From an uncultured Lachnospiraceae bacterium (GTDB lineage Bacteria; Bacillota; Clostridia; Lachnospirales; Lachnospiraceae), in contig OMSM01000035.1 in assembly GCA_900313745.1 (NCBI GenBank), positions 1 through 42,279 on the forward strand: a DNA stretch of 42,279 bases, written 5' to 3'. The notes beneath the pieces are model-generated. The model saw only the letters and a list, made by a program, of their open reading frames with translations. It had not been told where the DNA came from and did no database searches. Positions 7,985 through 16,418 of this stretch are shown piece by piece (the first letter of the stretch is position 1; every line of letters begins with the position of its first letter). Made by a program: the position numbers and the translations under genes.

Positions 7985-8628
7985 GCGCCTTCACGCTTCC
8001 GGGAGGCTGCGCCGCGCTTCTCCGCGCACTGTCCAGGAGCTGCAAAAACTCTTCCGGCTGCCTCTCCCGCGGACGCCTCGGCCGCAGCGGCCGGATCCCG
8101 CTCCGGAATCCGGGGGAGGTTCCACAGGAAGTGCGCAGCCAGCGCGTAGATGTGCTTGACGAAGATATCCGGCAGACGGCATGCCATCATGTCCCTGAGG
8201 AGCCCGCCGCCCACGCCGGTGAGAAATCCGAGAAAGGCCAGGAGGAAGAGATTCTCCCCGTAGCCCGCTTCCACGCCCACCATGACGCCGCCCACCGAGA
8301 AGGCGGCCAGGCCCAGCGTGTCGCACCAGAAGAGGAGCGAGTCATAGACCGGAAGGAGCCGGCTCGGCATCCGGCTGTACCGCCATACCAGAACGAAAAC
8401 CACGTTGGCCGTGACGGCCGCCACCGCCACGTAGGTGGGATCCCGGAACATCGCGGGCGGGAAGTGCCCGATCAGAATGTCCCGGATCATCCCGCCGCCC
8501 GTGGCGGTGGCGATGGCGAGCATATTTACGCCGAAGAGATCCATCCTGCGGCGGATCCCCGTGAGCGCCCCCGCGACGGCGAAGGCGATGGTGCCGATGA
8601 AATCAAAGAAGCCGATGAGCGTAAGCAT
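7981..8628 (-). CDS. TRIC/YicG-like (UPF0126) membrane protein, atypical C-terminus
   Basis: A 215-residue membrane protein with the two-fold repeat of the UPF0126/TRIC family. Each half begins with a Phe/Gly-rich helix (FIGTIAFAVAGALTG and LGLAAFSVGGVMVG) and carries a GGGxxRD motif (GGGMIRD, GGGLLRD). The family forms small cation channels. After HIYALAAHFLWNLP, where the last membrane helices would be expected, the sequence becomes an Ala/Glu-rich soluble tail of about 45 residues, so the last helix seems to be lost. GGAG precedes the start at 8628. The stop overlaps the start of the kinase remnant by four bases. Confidence 0.8.
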   Translation of the reverse strand: MLTLIGFFDFIGTIAFAVAGALTGIRRRMDLFGVNMLAIATATGGGMIRDILIGHFPPAMFRDPTYVAVAAVTANVVFVLVWRYSRMPSRLLPVYDSLLFWCDTLGLAAFSVGGVMVGVEAGYGENLFLLAFLGFLTGVGGGLLRDMMACRLPDIFVKHIYALAAHFLWNLPRIPERDPAAAAEASAGEAAGRVFAAPGQCAEKRGAASRKREGA

Positions 8629-8688
8629 GATTCTCCGGCCGAACGGGTTCTCCCGGCACAGCGCGCACGCATGTCGGAAAAGCCATGT

Positions 8689-8727
8689 CCGGCACCCTCC
8701 ACATGAGCAGGCACAAGAGGGTGCCGG
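8689..8727 (-). repeat. Intergenic inverted repeat after the GH31 gene
   Basis: CCGGCACCCTC at 8689-8699 is the exact reverse complement of GAGGGTGCCGG at 8717-8727. It lies between the GH31 stop and the start of the TRIC-like gene. There is no U-tract; transcript stabilisation or pausing is as likely as termination. Confidence 0.65.
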
Positions 8728-8759
8728 GTGTCCGGCGGCCGGATCCCGTCCGGAATCAT

Positions 8760-11582
8760 CTAGCGCATCACCAGCGCCCCCTGTGCGGTCGTTACTCCAT
8801 GATAAACCGATTTGTTCACGAGCGCCAGACTCACCGGCGTCCGGGAATAGAGATGCACCTCCTCAATCACGGCTTTCTTCGCGCTCAAAGAGAGCATGCC
8901 GCCCTCGGAAGAAGCGCAGATCTCGGTCTCCAGTCCGTCGTCGTAATACGGCTGGACAAACAGGCGCGCCCGGTCTGTTCCGGCGATCAGAGATCCGATG
9001 TTGCAGACCAGCGTCAGCGGTCCGAAGCGTCCCTCCGGCACATGCATCGGCGCCTCCTTCAGCACAGGCAGCACAGCATTCTCCCTTAAGTACAGCGGAA
9101 CAGGGGAGATCGCCTGACCCGCGCACGGCGGTAGCACGGAGACGTTCGCCGCAACGTCGTCCGCATCGCCGCATTTTGCCCGCCGGGCGTTTCCTCCCGA
9201 CGGGTCGTTCCCGGCGGCTTTCGTCCAGACCGGTCCCTCGATCCGCTCCCCGCTCGTCAGGTCAATCCATGAGCCCGCCGGCAGATAGACCCACTTCTCC
9301 CGCTCGTCGAAGACCGGCGCAGCGAGCAGCGCGGAGCCCAGCATGTACTGACCGGAGAGGCCCCGGCAGTTCCGATCCTCCGGGAACTCGAGCAGCATCG
9401 CCCGCATCATGGGGAGCCCTTCCCGCACCGTCTCCCAGGCCGTGCTGTAGAGGTACGGTAGAAGCCGGTAGCGGAACTTGTTGATCGCAAGAAACGCCTG
9501 CTGCACATCCGCGGAGAACACCCAGGGCTCTCTCGGCGTGGACTGTCCGTGGCTGCGCGACAGGGGACTCATGAGCCCCATCTGCACCGAGCGGATGTAG
9601 GAAAGATCGTCCGGCACCACGCGATTGCCGGCGTAGTCGCAGTTATAGAAGCCGCCGATGTCGAAGCCCCAGAACGAGACGCCGGAGAGCCCGATGCTCA
9701 GGCCCCCGTTCAGGATGGCCGGGAGGTTGTTTAAAGCCGCCGAGGAATCCCCGGCCCAGTTTGCCGGGTAGTTCTGGGAGCCCGCGTAGCCGGAGCGGCC
9801 CCAGAGGAGCGCCCGCTCGCCCATGGCAAGTTTTGCCTCCGCGGAGGCCTCGTAGATGGTCTTCGCGTAGAGCAGCGTGTACTTGTTGTGGCCGGTAAGG
9901 CCGGAGCTGCCGTCCCAGAACACGGCGTCTTCCGGGATCTCTTCGGAGAAGTCGGTCTTGATGACGCCCACGCCCATGCGCATGAGGCGGCGCACCCTGG
10001 CCTTCAGGTACGCGACCATCTCCGGGTTCGTGAAGTCGAGGGCCGCCACGCGGAAGCTGCCCGCGTCTCCCTCGCCGGGGGAGAAGACGTACGGCTCCCC
10101 GTCGCGGTTCTTCACCAGGAAGCCGCGGTCCCGCATCCGGATAAACTGCGCGCCGTACTGCCCCGCCTTCCCGCCGCCGGCCGGCGTCGCGGTGACGTAC
10201 GGGAACATCCAGAGGGAGAGATGGATTTCGCGCTCTCTAAGCCACCGGATCATTCCCTCGGGGTCCGGGAATCTCTCCTCGTCAAAACTCAGCAGCTCCC
10301 GCGGGTCGTTTCCATAGGTCTCCGCCCAGGCCGCCAGCGCGTCGCCGCGCAGTTCGGCCGGATTCACTGCATTGTTTTGCGCAGGTGCGCAGCCGTCGGC
10401 AGCCGGGATCGGTTCCGCAGCACCGGCGCCGGCCGCAGGTGCTTCTTCCGCCGCACCCGTGCCTCCTTCGGTTTCCTCCGTTTCTTCCAGTTCGCGGTGG
10501 TTCATCCACCCGTCGATGTGAATGACGTCGACAGACATGCCGAAATCGGCCATCTGGGTGACGATCTCCTCCACTTCCGCCCGGGTCCGGTAGCTCATCC
10601 TGGACATCCAGAAGCCGAAGGCCCACTTCGGGATCATGGCGGAGCGCCCGGAGAGCGCGGTGTAGTCGGTCAGAAGGCCTTTATAGCTCCGGTTGCAGAA
10701 GAGATAGTAGTCCAGCACCGGGTCCTCTGCCTCCGCAACGGCACTTACCGCGGAGCTCGCGCCCATGTTGAAGTGGGTGCGGGTGTAGGTGTTCACAAGG
10801 AGCGCGTAGCCGTAGCTGCTCATGTAATACGGCATGCCCTTGTAGGAGACGTCGGAATTGGTGGACTGGGCGTCCCGCTGCCAGACCGTGACCTTCTGCC
10901 CGCGCTTGTTTAAGTCCGTGAACTTCTCGCCGAAACCGTAATAGTCCTCGTCCGCGTGCATGTACAGCGTCTCGAAGACGTCGGTCACCCGCCCGTCCGC
11001 GTCCCGGGTGAAGCCCACCGGAACCGCCTTGTACTTCTGGTCGACGTTGTGGTCCTTTATCTGCTCCCGGACGATCTCCTCCCCGTCCAGGAGTACCGTC
11101 ATCTCCCATGGGCACTTGCGCAGGCGCACCTGCAGGCGCGGCGTCTGTGCGACAAAGAAGTCCTCCTCCTCCCTGACCGTAAACGGGCAGGGAGGGAAAT
11201 CGAAGACAGGGTTGCTGCCGGGGATCCGGGTCTGCGTCTGATCGAAGCCAGGCGCGCCCGCAGGGCGGTCTTCCGAACCGGCATCCTGTGCGTTCTCCGC
11301 TGTGTCCGGGGCGGTTCCGTCCGTAAGCGAAGCGTCGGGAATCATCCGGAAGCGGATCGCCGTCCCGGAGACAAACTGCAGGCGCACTTCCGCACTGCTG
11401 CCTCGGAAGGTGGCGGCGGTTACCCGCAGGGTATCGTCTGTCGTCTCGTACCCGGTCATCCGGCTTAGAAAGTCCTTCTGTCCTGCGGCATTGAAATGGG
11501 ACCAGCCTTTCTCGACCTTCAGCGGGTCCCCGGCCATATCCGGCGCGTAGTACAGTTTTCCGGTGGTATCGACTGTGGTCAT
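8760..11582 (-). CDS. Glycoside hydrolase family 31 (alpha-xylosidase/alpha-glucosidase type)
   Basis: A 940-residue cytoplasmic enzyme; no signal peptide is visible. It has an N-terminal beta-sandwich, then the GH31 barrel from about residue 310, starting at PKWAFGFWMSRMSYRTRAEV. The nucleophile Asp is in GVGVIKTDFSEE and the acid/base Asp is in NWAGDSSAAL. FYGFGEKF-like YYGFGEKFTDLNKRGQ is typical of the YicI alpha-xylosidase branch. Two low-complexity inserts occur: near residues 95-110 and a longer Glu/Ala/Pro-rich one near 365-400, between the first barrel strands (IHIDGWM and the next). AAGGAG precedes the start. It is the last enzyme of the minus-strand sugar locus. Confidence 0.93.
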   Translation of the reverse strand: MTTVDTTGKLYYAPDMAGDPLKVEKGWSHFNAAGQKDFLSRMTGYETTDDTLRVTAATFRGSSAEVRLQFVSGTAIRFRMIPDASLTDGTAPDTAENAQDAGSEDRPAGAPGFDQTQTRIPGSNPVFDFPPCPFTVREEEDFFVAQTPRLQVRLRKCPWEMTVLLDGEEIVREQIKDHNVDQKYKAVPVGFTRDADGRVTDVFETLYMHADEDYYGFGEKFTDLNKRGQKVTVWQRDAQSTNSDVSYKGMPYYMSSYGYALLVNTYTRTHFNMGASSAVSAVAEAEDPVLDYYLFCNRSYKGLLTDYTALSGRSAMIPKWAFGFWMSRMSYRTRAEVEEIVTQMADFGMSVDVIHIDGWMNHRELEETEETEGGTGAAEEAPAAGAGAAEPIPAADGCAPAQNNAVNPAELRGDALAAWAETYGNDPRELLSFDEERFPDPEGMIRWLREREIHLSLWMFPYVTATPAGGGKAGQYGAQFIRMRDRGFLVKNRDGEPYVFSPGEGDAGSFRVAALDFTNPEMVAYLKARVRRLMRMGVGVIKTDFSEEIPEDAVFWDGSSGLTGHNKYTLLYAKTIYEASAEAKLAMGERALLWGRSGYAGSQNYPANWAGDSSAALNNLPAILNGGLSIGLSGVSFWGFDIGGFYNCDYAGNRVVPDDLSYIRSVQMGLMSPLSRSHGQSTPREPWVFSADVQQAFLAINKFRYRLLPYLYSTAWETVREGLPMMRAMLLEFPEDRNCRGLSGQYMLGSALLAAPVFDEREKWVYLPAGSWIDLTSGERIEGPVWTKAAGNDPSGGNARRAKCGDADDVAANVSVLPPCAGQAISPVPLYLRENAVLPVLKEAPMHVPEGRFGPLTLVCNIGSLIAGTDRARLFVQPYYDDGLETEICASSEGGMLSLSAKKAVIEEVHLYSRTPVSLALVNKSVYHGVTTAQGALVMR

Positions 11583-11663
11583 CGCTGTGCACTCCTTGAT
11601 TTGTGACCCTTCACGCTTCTCCCGCAGACCGGGCGCTGCTTCGGTTCAGTGCCGGCCGCCGCT

Positions 11664-11688
11664 GCCGGAACCGGCTGCCGGTTCCGGC
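11664..11688. repeat. Perfect inverted repeat upstream of the GH31 gene
   Basis: GCCGGAACCGG and CCGGTTCCGGC form an 11-bp stem around a CTG loop. It lies 80-105 bases before the GH31 start in a 280-base gap. It could be an operator or an mRNA hairpin. No T-run follows in either direction. Confidence 0.7.
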
Positions 11689-11862
11689 GGATTGGTTCTT
11701 CTCGCAGAGATCGGATGAAAACAGTGCCTGTCCATCCGATCCGAAAAGCATTGTATGATACGGGCGTCAATATGGCCGCCCGGTTTTCGTGGAAGCGCGA
11801 ACGCCATATCGGCTTTTTGACGCTTGAATTATTGTACTGTCTCCGCGGGGATGAATCCCGGC

Positions 11863-12726
11863 TCAGTCGAAGATCCCGTCCTCGTTGTAGCAGACCCAGC
11901 TCTTCCCGTCGTCGGAGACCACGTCCATGGTGGGCTTGCCGTGGATCCCGGAGAGGGGATCCGGCAGCGTCATGATGTTGGCGCGTCCGGCCACCAGGTC
12001 CTCGCAGTACTTTAAGGCGTGCGGCAGGACGTAGTCCGCCAGCGGCGAGCCGAAGCCGCGGTAGTCGTGGTGGAAATTGTAGACCTTGTCGTACTGATCG
12101 CCCATCTCCACGATCCGGCGCAGCGCCCGGCCGGCGGTCTCGACGCTGACGAAATTGGCGTCACCGCGGTGCGTCCAGTAGCCGAGGTTGTTGTTCACCG
12201 CGTCGCCGGAGAAGAGAATGCGGGTCGCGCTGTCGATGAAGACGAACTCGCCGGGGGTATGTCCCGGGCAGGCCCATGCGGTGACGATCCTCCCGCCGCC
12301 CAGATCAAACTGCTGTCCGTCCACGAGGGGCAGCCGCTCGGCCTTCTTCGGCCAGGGGAGGATATCGGCGTCGACGTCGTAGCTGTAGTGCTTGTGCTCG
12401 CGCTCCTGGATCATGCGGGCGTAGTTCTTCCGGCCGTTGATCTCTCCGTCGAAGGGGAAGGCGTCCCAGTCCTTCTCGTTTAAGTAGATCCTGTCGAACC
12501 AGAAGGAGCCGCCGACGTGGTCCATGTGCCCATGGGTGCAGGCGACGTCGTAGGGCTTGTCGGTGATGGACTCGACGAGGCCTTTGAGGTCGCCGATGCC
12601 GATGCCGGTGTCCAGGAGGAGGGCGCGCTCGGTGCCCACCAGGAGGAAAATGGAACTGCAGTCAAATTCGTCGATTTCGTAGGTGCCCGGTGCGAATTGG
12701 TACCAGGGCATGGTGCGGGTTGCCAT
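11863..12726 (-). CDS. Metallo-beta-lactamase-fold hydrolase
   Basis: A 287-residue protein with the full set of MBL-fold motifs. HGHMDH at residues 65-70 holds three metal ligands and the general Asp; ACPGHTPGE holds the next His; SGDAV holds the bridging Asp; NFHHDY supplies the last His. No signal peptide is visible, so it is cytoplasmic. The family hydrolyses many esters, thioesters and lactones. In this sugar operon a lactonase or esterase role on sugar derivatives is a guess. GAGG lies seven bases before the ATG. The gene follows malQ across a large inverted repeat. Confidence 0.88.
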   Translation of the reverse strand: MATRTMPWYQFAPGTYEIDEFDCSSIFLLVGTERALLLDTGIGIGDLKGLVESITDKPYDVACTHGHMDHVGGSFWFDRIYLNEKDWDAFPFDGEINGRKNYARMIQEREHKHYSYDVDADILPWPKKAERLPLVDGQQFDLGGGRIVTAWACPGHTPGEFVFIDSATRILFSGDAVNNNLGYWTHRGDANFVSVETAGRALRRIVEMGDQYDKVYNFHHDYRGFGSPLADYVLPHALKYCEDLVAGRANIMTLPDPLSGIHGKPTMDVVSDDGKSWVCYNEDGIFD

Positions 12727-12757
12727 GGGGTTGCCTCACTTTCTTGACTGAATACGG

Positions 12758-12893
12758 CTTTCACCGTCACCCACCCCTGCTGGCCCTCACACCGCTGCTT
12801 GGTCAGGTTACCGACAGGTTGGCCAAACCGCCCTGCGGCGGGTTTGGCCTGTACCGCTCGCTGGAGGGCACAGGGGTGGGTGCTGCGGTGAAG
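12758..12893. repeat. 136-bp imperfect inverted repeat with nested stems
   Basis: The outer arms CTTTCACCG and CGGTGAAG enclose CACCCACCCCTG (12768-12779) and its exact complement CAGGGGTGGGTG (12871-12882). Further in are GCCCTC/GAGGGC, ACAGG/CCTGT and a tip formed by GGCCAAACCGCC around CTGC with GGCGGGTTTGGCC. It fills most of the malQ-MBL gap. It looks like one long hairpin, a miniature element or an mRNA processing structure. Confidence 0.75.
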
Positions 12894-12936
12894 TCCTTAC
12901 GTTGTCCAATAATGAAGTAATACTGTTGATGAAACT

Positions 12937-14565
12937 TTACACTGTCCTGCCGTATAGTGCGGACAAGGTCTTGATTTCTTCTGCCAATTCGTCTGTGCAC
13001 TCCCCCGGTAACAGGCGCCAGGTCCAGTTGCCGCCGACGGTGGAGGGGGTGTTGATGCGGGCCTCGTGGCCGAGCCCCAGGTAGTCCTGCAGGGGGATGA
13101 CGCAGGTGTCGGAGACGCTCATGAGGGCGGCGCGGATGAAGGCGGTCTCGGGGCGTTCTTCGGGGATGTACCCAAGGTAGCGGCGCGCGTAGGCGTAGTC
13201 GGTGCGGTTTACGGTATCACACCAGCCGCGCATGGTCTCGTTGTCGTGGGTGCCGGTGTAGACCACGGAATTGGCGGTGTAGTTGTGCGGCAGGTAGTCA
13301 CTCTCCTCTCTCGAGTCGAAGGCGAACTGCAGCACCTTCATGCCGGGGAAGCCGCTCTTCTTAAGCAGCCCGATCACGGTCGGCGTGAGGTACCCGAGGT
13401 CCTCGGCGATGATGCGGCCGCCGGGAATGGCCTCCTTCACGGCCCCGATGAAATCGTAGCCGGGACCGGGCTCCCAGTGGCCGAATTCCGCGGTGGGGTC
13501 GCCCCAGGGGATGGAATAAAACTCATCAAATCCCCGGAAGTGGTCGATCCGCACGACGTCGTACCGGATGAGGCAGTGCGTAAGGCGCTTCATCCACCAG
13601 TCGTACCCGGTCGATCTGTGGTAGTCCCAGCGGTAGAGCGGGTTGCCCCACAGCTGGCCGGTGGCTGCGAACGCGTCCGGCGGACAGCCGGCGACCGCGG
13701 TCGGCACGCCCGCATCATCGAGCTGGAAGAGTTCGGGGTTGGCCCAGGTATCGGCGCTGTCCAGGGCGACGTAGATGGGCAGATCCCCGATGATCTCGAT
13801 GCCCCTGTCGTTGGCGTAAGTCTTCAGCGCGCGCCACTGCCGGTCGAAGAAATACTGGCAGAACCGGACGAACTGCAGCTCGTCGGCCAGCGACGAGCGG
13901 TATTCTTCCAGTACGGCCGGATCTCTCCGGCGCACCGGTTCCGGCCACTCCATGAGGCTGATGCCGCCGAGTCTGTCCTTCACCGCGGTATAGAGGGCGT
14001 AGTCCTCCAGCCACCAGGCGTTGGCTTCGCACCAATCGGCGAAATCAGCTGTCAGCGCCGGGTCGGCAGATGCGGCACCATCAACGGAATCCTTTGCCGC
14101 AGCTGCGGCTGCGTTCTCTGCCGGACTTGCCGGCGGAGAATCAATGCCTGACCTGCTGGCATGATAGGCCGCTCTCAGGAGATCGAAGCGGTGCGTATAC
14201 AGCCAGCCGTAATCGACATAGCGGGATGCGCCGGGATCCGCGCCGCCGATATCCTCACGCAATGCGTCCGCATCTGCAGCCGCATCCATGTCCGCGGCAT
14301 CCACCTCTTCCATGGACAGCCATCCCCGCTCGACGAACTCGGTAAGATCGATGAAGTAGGGATTGCCGGCGTAGGTCGAGAAGGACTGGTAGGGCGAGTC
14401 CCCGTACCCGGTGGGGCCCAGAGGCAGAATCTGCCAGTACGACTGCCCGGCCGAAGCCAGGAAATCCACAAACTCATAGGCTTCTCTGGAGAAGCAGCCG
14501 ATGCCGTGCGGGGACGGCAGGCAGGAGATCGGCAGCAGAATACCGCTGCGGCGCTTGTTGCTCAT
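12937..14565 (-). CDS. malQ: 4-alpha-glucanotransferase (GH77)
   Basis: A 542-residue amylomaltase that transfers alpha-1,4-glucan segments between maltooligosaccharides. It opens with RRSGILLPISCLPSPHGIG, typical of MalQ. The nucleophile Asp is in VVRIDHFRGF, the acid/base Glu in IIAEDLG and the third acidic residue in THDNETMRGW. The length is near the usual 500 residues plus an Ala-rich insert at about 150-180. AAGAGG precedes the start. It sits between the mutarotase-like and MBL-fold genes on the same strand. Its presence suggests alpha-glucan as one possible substrate of the locus, but the enzyme is also a housekeeping one. Confidence 0.96.
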   Translation of the reverse strand: MSNKRRSGILLPISCLPSPHGIGCFSREAYEFVDFLASAGQSYWQILPLGPTGYGDSPYQSFSTYAGNPYFIDLTEFVERGWLSMEEVDAADMDAAADADALREDIGGADPGASRYVDYGWLYTHRFDLLRAAYHASRSGIDSPPASPAENAAAAAAKDSVDGAASADPALTADFADWCEANAWWLEDYALYTAVKDRLGGISLMEWPEPVRRRDPAVLEEYRSSLADELQFVRFCQYFFDRQWRALKTYANDRGIEIIGDLPIYVALDSADTWANPELFQLDDAGVPTAVAGCPPDAFAATGQLWGNPLYRWDYHRSTGYDWWMKRLTHCLIRYDVVRIDHFRGFDEFYSIPWGDPTAEFGHWEPGPGYDFIGAVKEAIPGGRIIAEDLGYLTPTVIGLLKKSGFPGMKVLQFAFDSREESDYLPHNYTANSVVYTGTHDNETMRGWCDTVNRTDYAYARRYLGYIPEERPETAFIRAALMSVSDTCVIPLQDYLGLGHEARINTPSTVGGNWTWRLLPGECTDELAEEIKTLSALYGRTV

Positions 14566-14581
14566 GGATAAACCTCTTACA

Positions 14582-14606
14582 GCCGTTCGTCTGCGGGACG
14601 AACGGC
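14582..14606. repeat. Intergenic inverted repeat before malQ
   Basis: GCCGTTCGTC (14582-14591) pairs perfectly with GACGAACGGC (14597-14606) around TGCGG. It sits between the stop of the mutarotase-like gene and the malQ ribosome site, so it could gate expression of the downstream genes. Confidence 0.7.
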
Positions 14607-14646
14607 CTGCGGTGCCGCGTGAACGTCTCCGAAGCCAGGCTCGGTT

Positions 14647-15513
14647 TTACCCCTGTTCTCCGAAGGTATACACGCGCTGCCAGGTGTGCCTCTCCTCGGG
14701 TGCGAGCGTAAATTCGTGGAACACCTCGCAGGAGATGACGTGCGGCATGGACCAGACCGCCACCCTCACCGGCGTGAAATCGACGGTTTCGGAGACGGAG
14801 AGGCCATCCGCGTTCCGCTTCAGCGTCCACCTGCGCACCTTCTCGCAGGTGCGGCCCACATAGGTGCTGAAGTAGGACGGGAAGTGATCGTAATCGATGA
14901 ACTCGCACCGGCTCCGGGTGTCGAAGGCCGGATCATCCGTCGTAAGATGATACGCCCCTTCCTCGACCGGCGTCTCCCCGATGGAGAAGAAGTTGTGGGC
15001 GTACTCGTAATTCCAGAGCGCCCGGTCCCCGGTGTTGGAGAGCGCGCAGTCCGTGGTGACGGTATTGCCTTCGATCCGGTAGGTCTTCGTATAGACGCAG
15101 CCGTACCCCCGGTGCACCCCGGAATCCCAGCGCGTCTGAATCTCGGTGGCGTTCTCCGACACGGTCCGGATCTCCGTGGACAGGCTTCCGCGGTCAACGA
15201 TCTCGTAGGCGCGCGGAAAGCGGTAGTGGTACTCATCCGGACGGCGAAGCCACCCGACGCCGATCTTCAGGAACAGCTCCCCCGGCTCCGCGTCATCGTA
15301 GCCCGGCGGGTTCTCGATGCCGAACTCGCACGCGAGCCCCATGCCGCCGGTACCGAAGCCGGGGACGAGGCTCTCCTCCGTGAGGAAGGGCGTCTCCTGT
15401 CCGCCGGGCGCGGTGTACCACACCTGGCGGATGAGCCCGGTGTTGTCGAAGCGGCAGCCCTCGAAGGCATTCTGTATGAACTCCGCGCGGAGAGTGGGGG
15501 TAGTTAGAATCAT
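14647..15513 (-). CDS. Galactose-mutarotase-like beta-sandwich protein
   Basis: A 288-residue protein that looks like the aldose 1-epimerase/mutarotase superfamily, including DUF-type members found in sugar operons. Strand-rich sequence runs throughout. The segment NYEYAHNFFSIG places a His where the superfamily keeps a catalytic or sugar-binding one, and a Glu-rich C-terminus (SCEVFHEFTLAPEE) follows. No signal peptide is visible. It comes directly after the second permease gene. Anomer interconversion of the imported sugar is the most likely role, but catalytic residues could not be fixed with confidence. Confidence 0.65.
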   Translation of the reverse strand: MILTTPTLRAEFIQNAFEGCRFDNTGLIRQVWYTAPGGQETPFLTEESLVPGFGTGGMGLACEFGIENPPGYDDAEPGELFLKIGVGWLRRPDEYHYRFPRAYEIVDRGSLSTEIRTVSENATEIQTRWDSGVHRGYGCVYTKTYRIEGNTVTTDCALSNTGDRALWNYEYAHNFFSIGETPVEEGAYHLTTDDPAFDTRSRCEFIDYDHFPSYFSTYVGRTCEKVRRWTLKRNADGLSVSETVDFTPVRVAVWSMPHVISCEVFHEFTLAPEERHTWQRVYTFGEQG

Positions 15514-15547
15514 ATCGGCACTATGTGACTATAGCGCCGCCCATGAC

Positions 15548-15579
15548 GGGATGAGTTTTGCTGATGCAAAACTCATCCC
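15548..15579 (-). terminator. Strong hairpin overlapping the stop of the second permease gene
   Basis: GGGATGAGTTTTGC and GCAAAACTCATCCC form a perfect 14-bp stem around a TGAT loop. The TGA stop codon of the permease (15573-15575) lies inside one arm. There is no separate U-tail beyond the arm, so it may protect or attenuate the message rather than end it. Confidence 0.55.
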
Positions 15580-16418
15580 TTAACCGCACCGGCGGTCATG
15601 CCGCCGATGAAGTAGGAGGAGCAGCGCAGGTACAGCAGCAGTACCGGCAGGGTCGCGATCATCAGGCCGGCGCAGAGGATGCCGTACTCGGAATTGTACT
15701 GAGACTGGAAATTCATGAGGCCCAAAGGCAGGGTCTTCAGCGCGTCCTTCTTCACCTCGATCAGGGCCCAGTAGAACTCGCTCCAGACGCCCTGGAAGTT
15801 GAAGATCGTCACCGTCGCGATGACGGGCTTCATGAGCGGGAGCGTGATCTTGATGAGGTTGTCCAGGATGCTCGCGCCGTCGATCATCGCAGCCTCGTCC
15901 AGCTCGGTCGGCAGGCTCTTCACGAAGGCAGTCATGATGAAGGTCGCCATCGCGAGGCCGTTGGTGACATACGGCAGGATCAGCGAGGCCCTCGTGCCGC
16001 CGAGACCCCAGGCCTTCAAGGTCACGAAATTCGGGATCGTGATCATCTCACTGGTCACGAAGAGGCCGAACATGTAGACGATCTCCAGCACCGGGCTGCC
16101 CCAGGGCTTTAACTTGCCGAAGGCGTAGGAGGCCATGACGATGACCACCATCTGGATCGCCAGCGTGATCGCCGTCGTGATGACCGAGTTCATGAAGAAC
16201 TTGCCGATCATACCGATCCGCCACGCCTGGACGTAGTTCTCGGGCTGGAAAGTTTTGATCCCGAAGGGGTTCACCAACACGTCGTAGTTGGACTTGAACG
16301 ACGTCATGAGGACGAAGAACAGCGGATAAATGATCAGCACCGCCAGCGCGATGAGCACGATCTGGCTTAAGACCATGAGCGGAAGGCTCTTGTATCTCTT
16401 CTTTCTGTCCGGCTTCAT
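15573..16418 (-). CDS. CUT1 sugar ABC transporter permease, MalG-like
   Basis: A 281-residue inner permease subunit of a carbohydrate importer. It has six predicted membrane helices. The EAA loop that docks onto the ATPase reads DEAAMIDGASILDNLIKITLPLMKP, with conserved EAA, DG and P positions (about residues 185-210). It overlaps the stop of the upstream permease by four bases (ATGA). No ATP-binding subunit is encoded in this locus, so a shared MsmX-type ATPase elsewhere is inferred, as is common in Firmicutes. Confidence 0.93.
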   Translation of the reverse strand: MKPDRKKRYKSLPLMVLSQIVLIALAVLIIYPLFFVLMTSFKSNYDVLVNPFGIKTFQPENYVQAWRIGMIGKFFMNSVITTAITLAIQMVVIVMASYAFGKLKPWGSPVLEIVYMFGLFVTSEMITIPNFVTLKAWGLGGTRASLILPYVTNGLAMATFIMTAFVKSLPTELDEAAMIDGASILDNLIKITLPLMKPVIATVTIFNFQGVWSEFYWALIEVKKDALKTLPLGLMNFQSQYNSEYGILCAGLMIATLPVLLLYLRCSSYFIGGMTAGAVKG

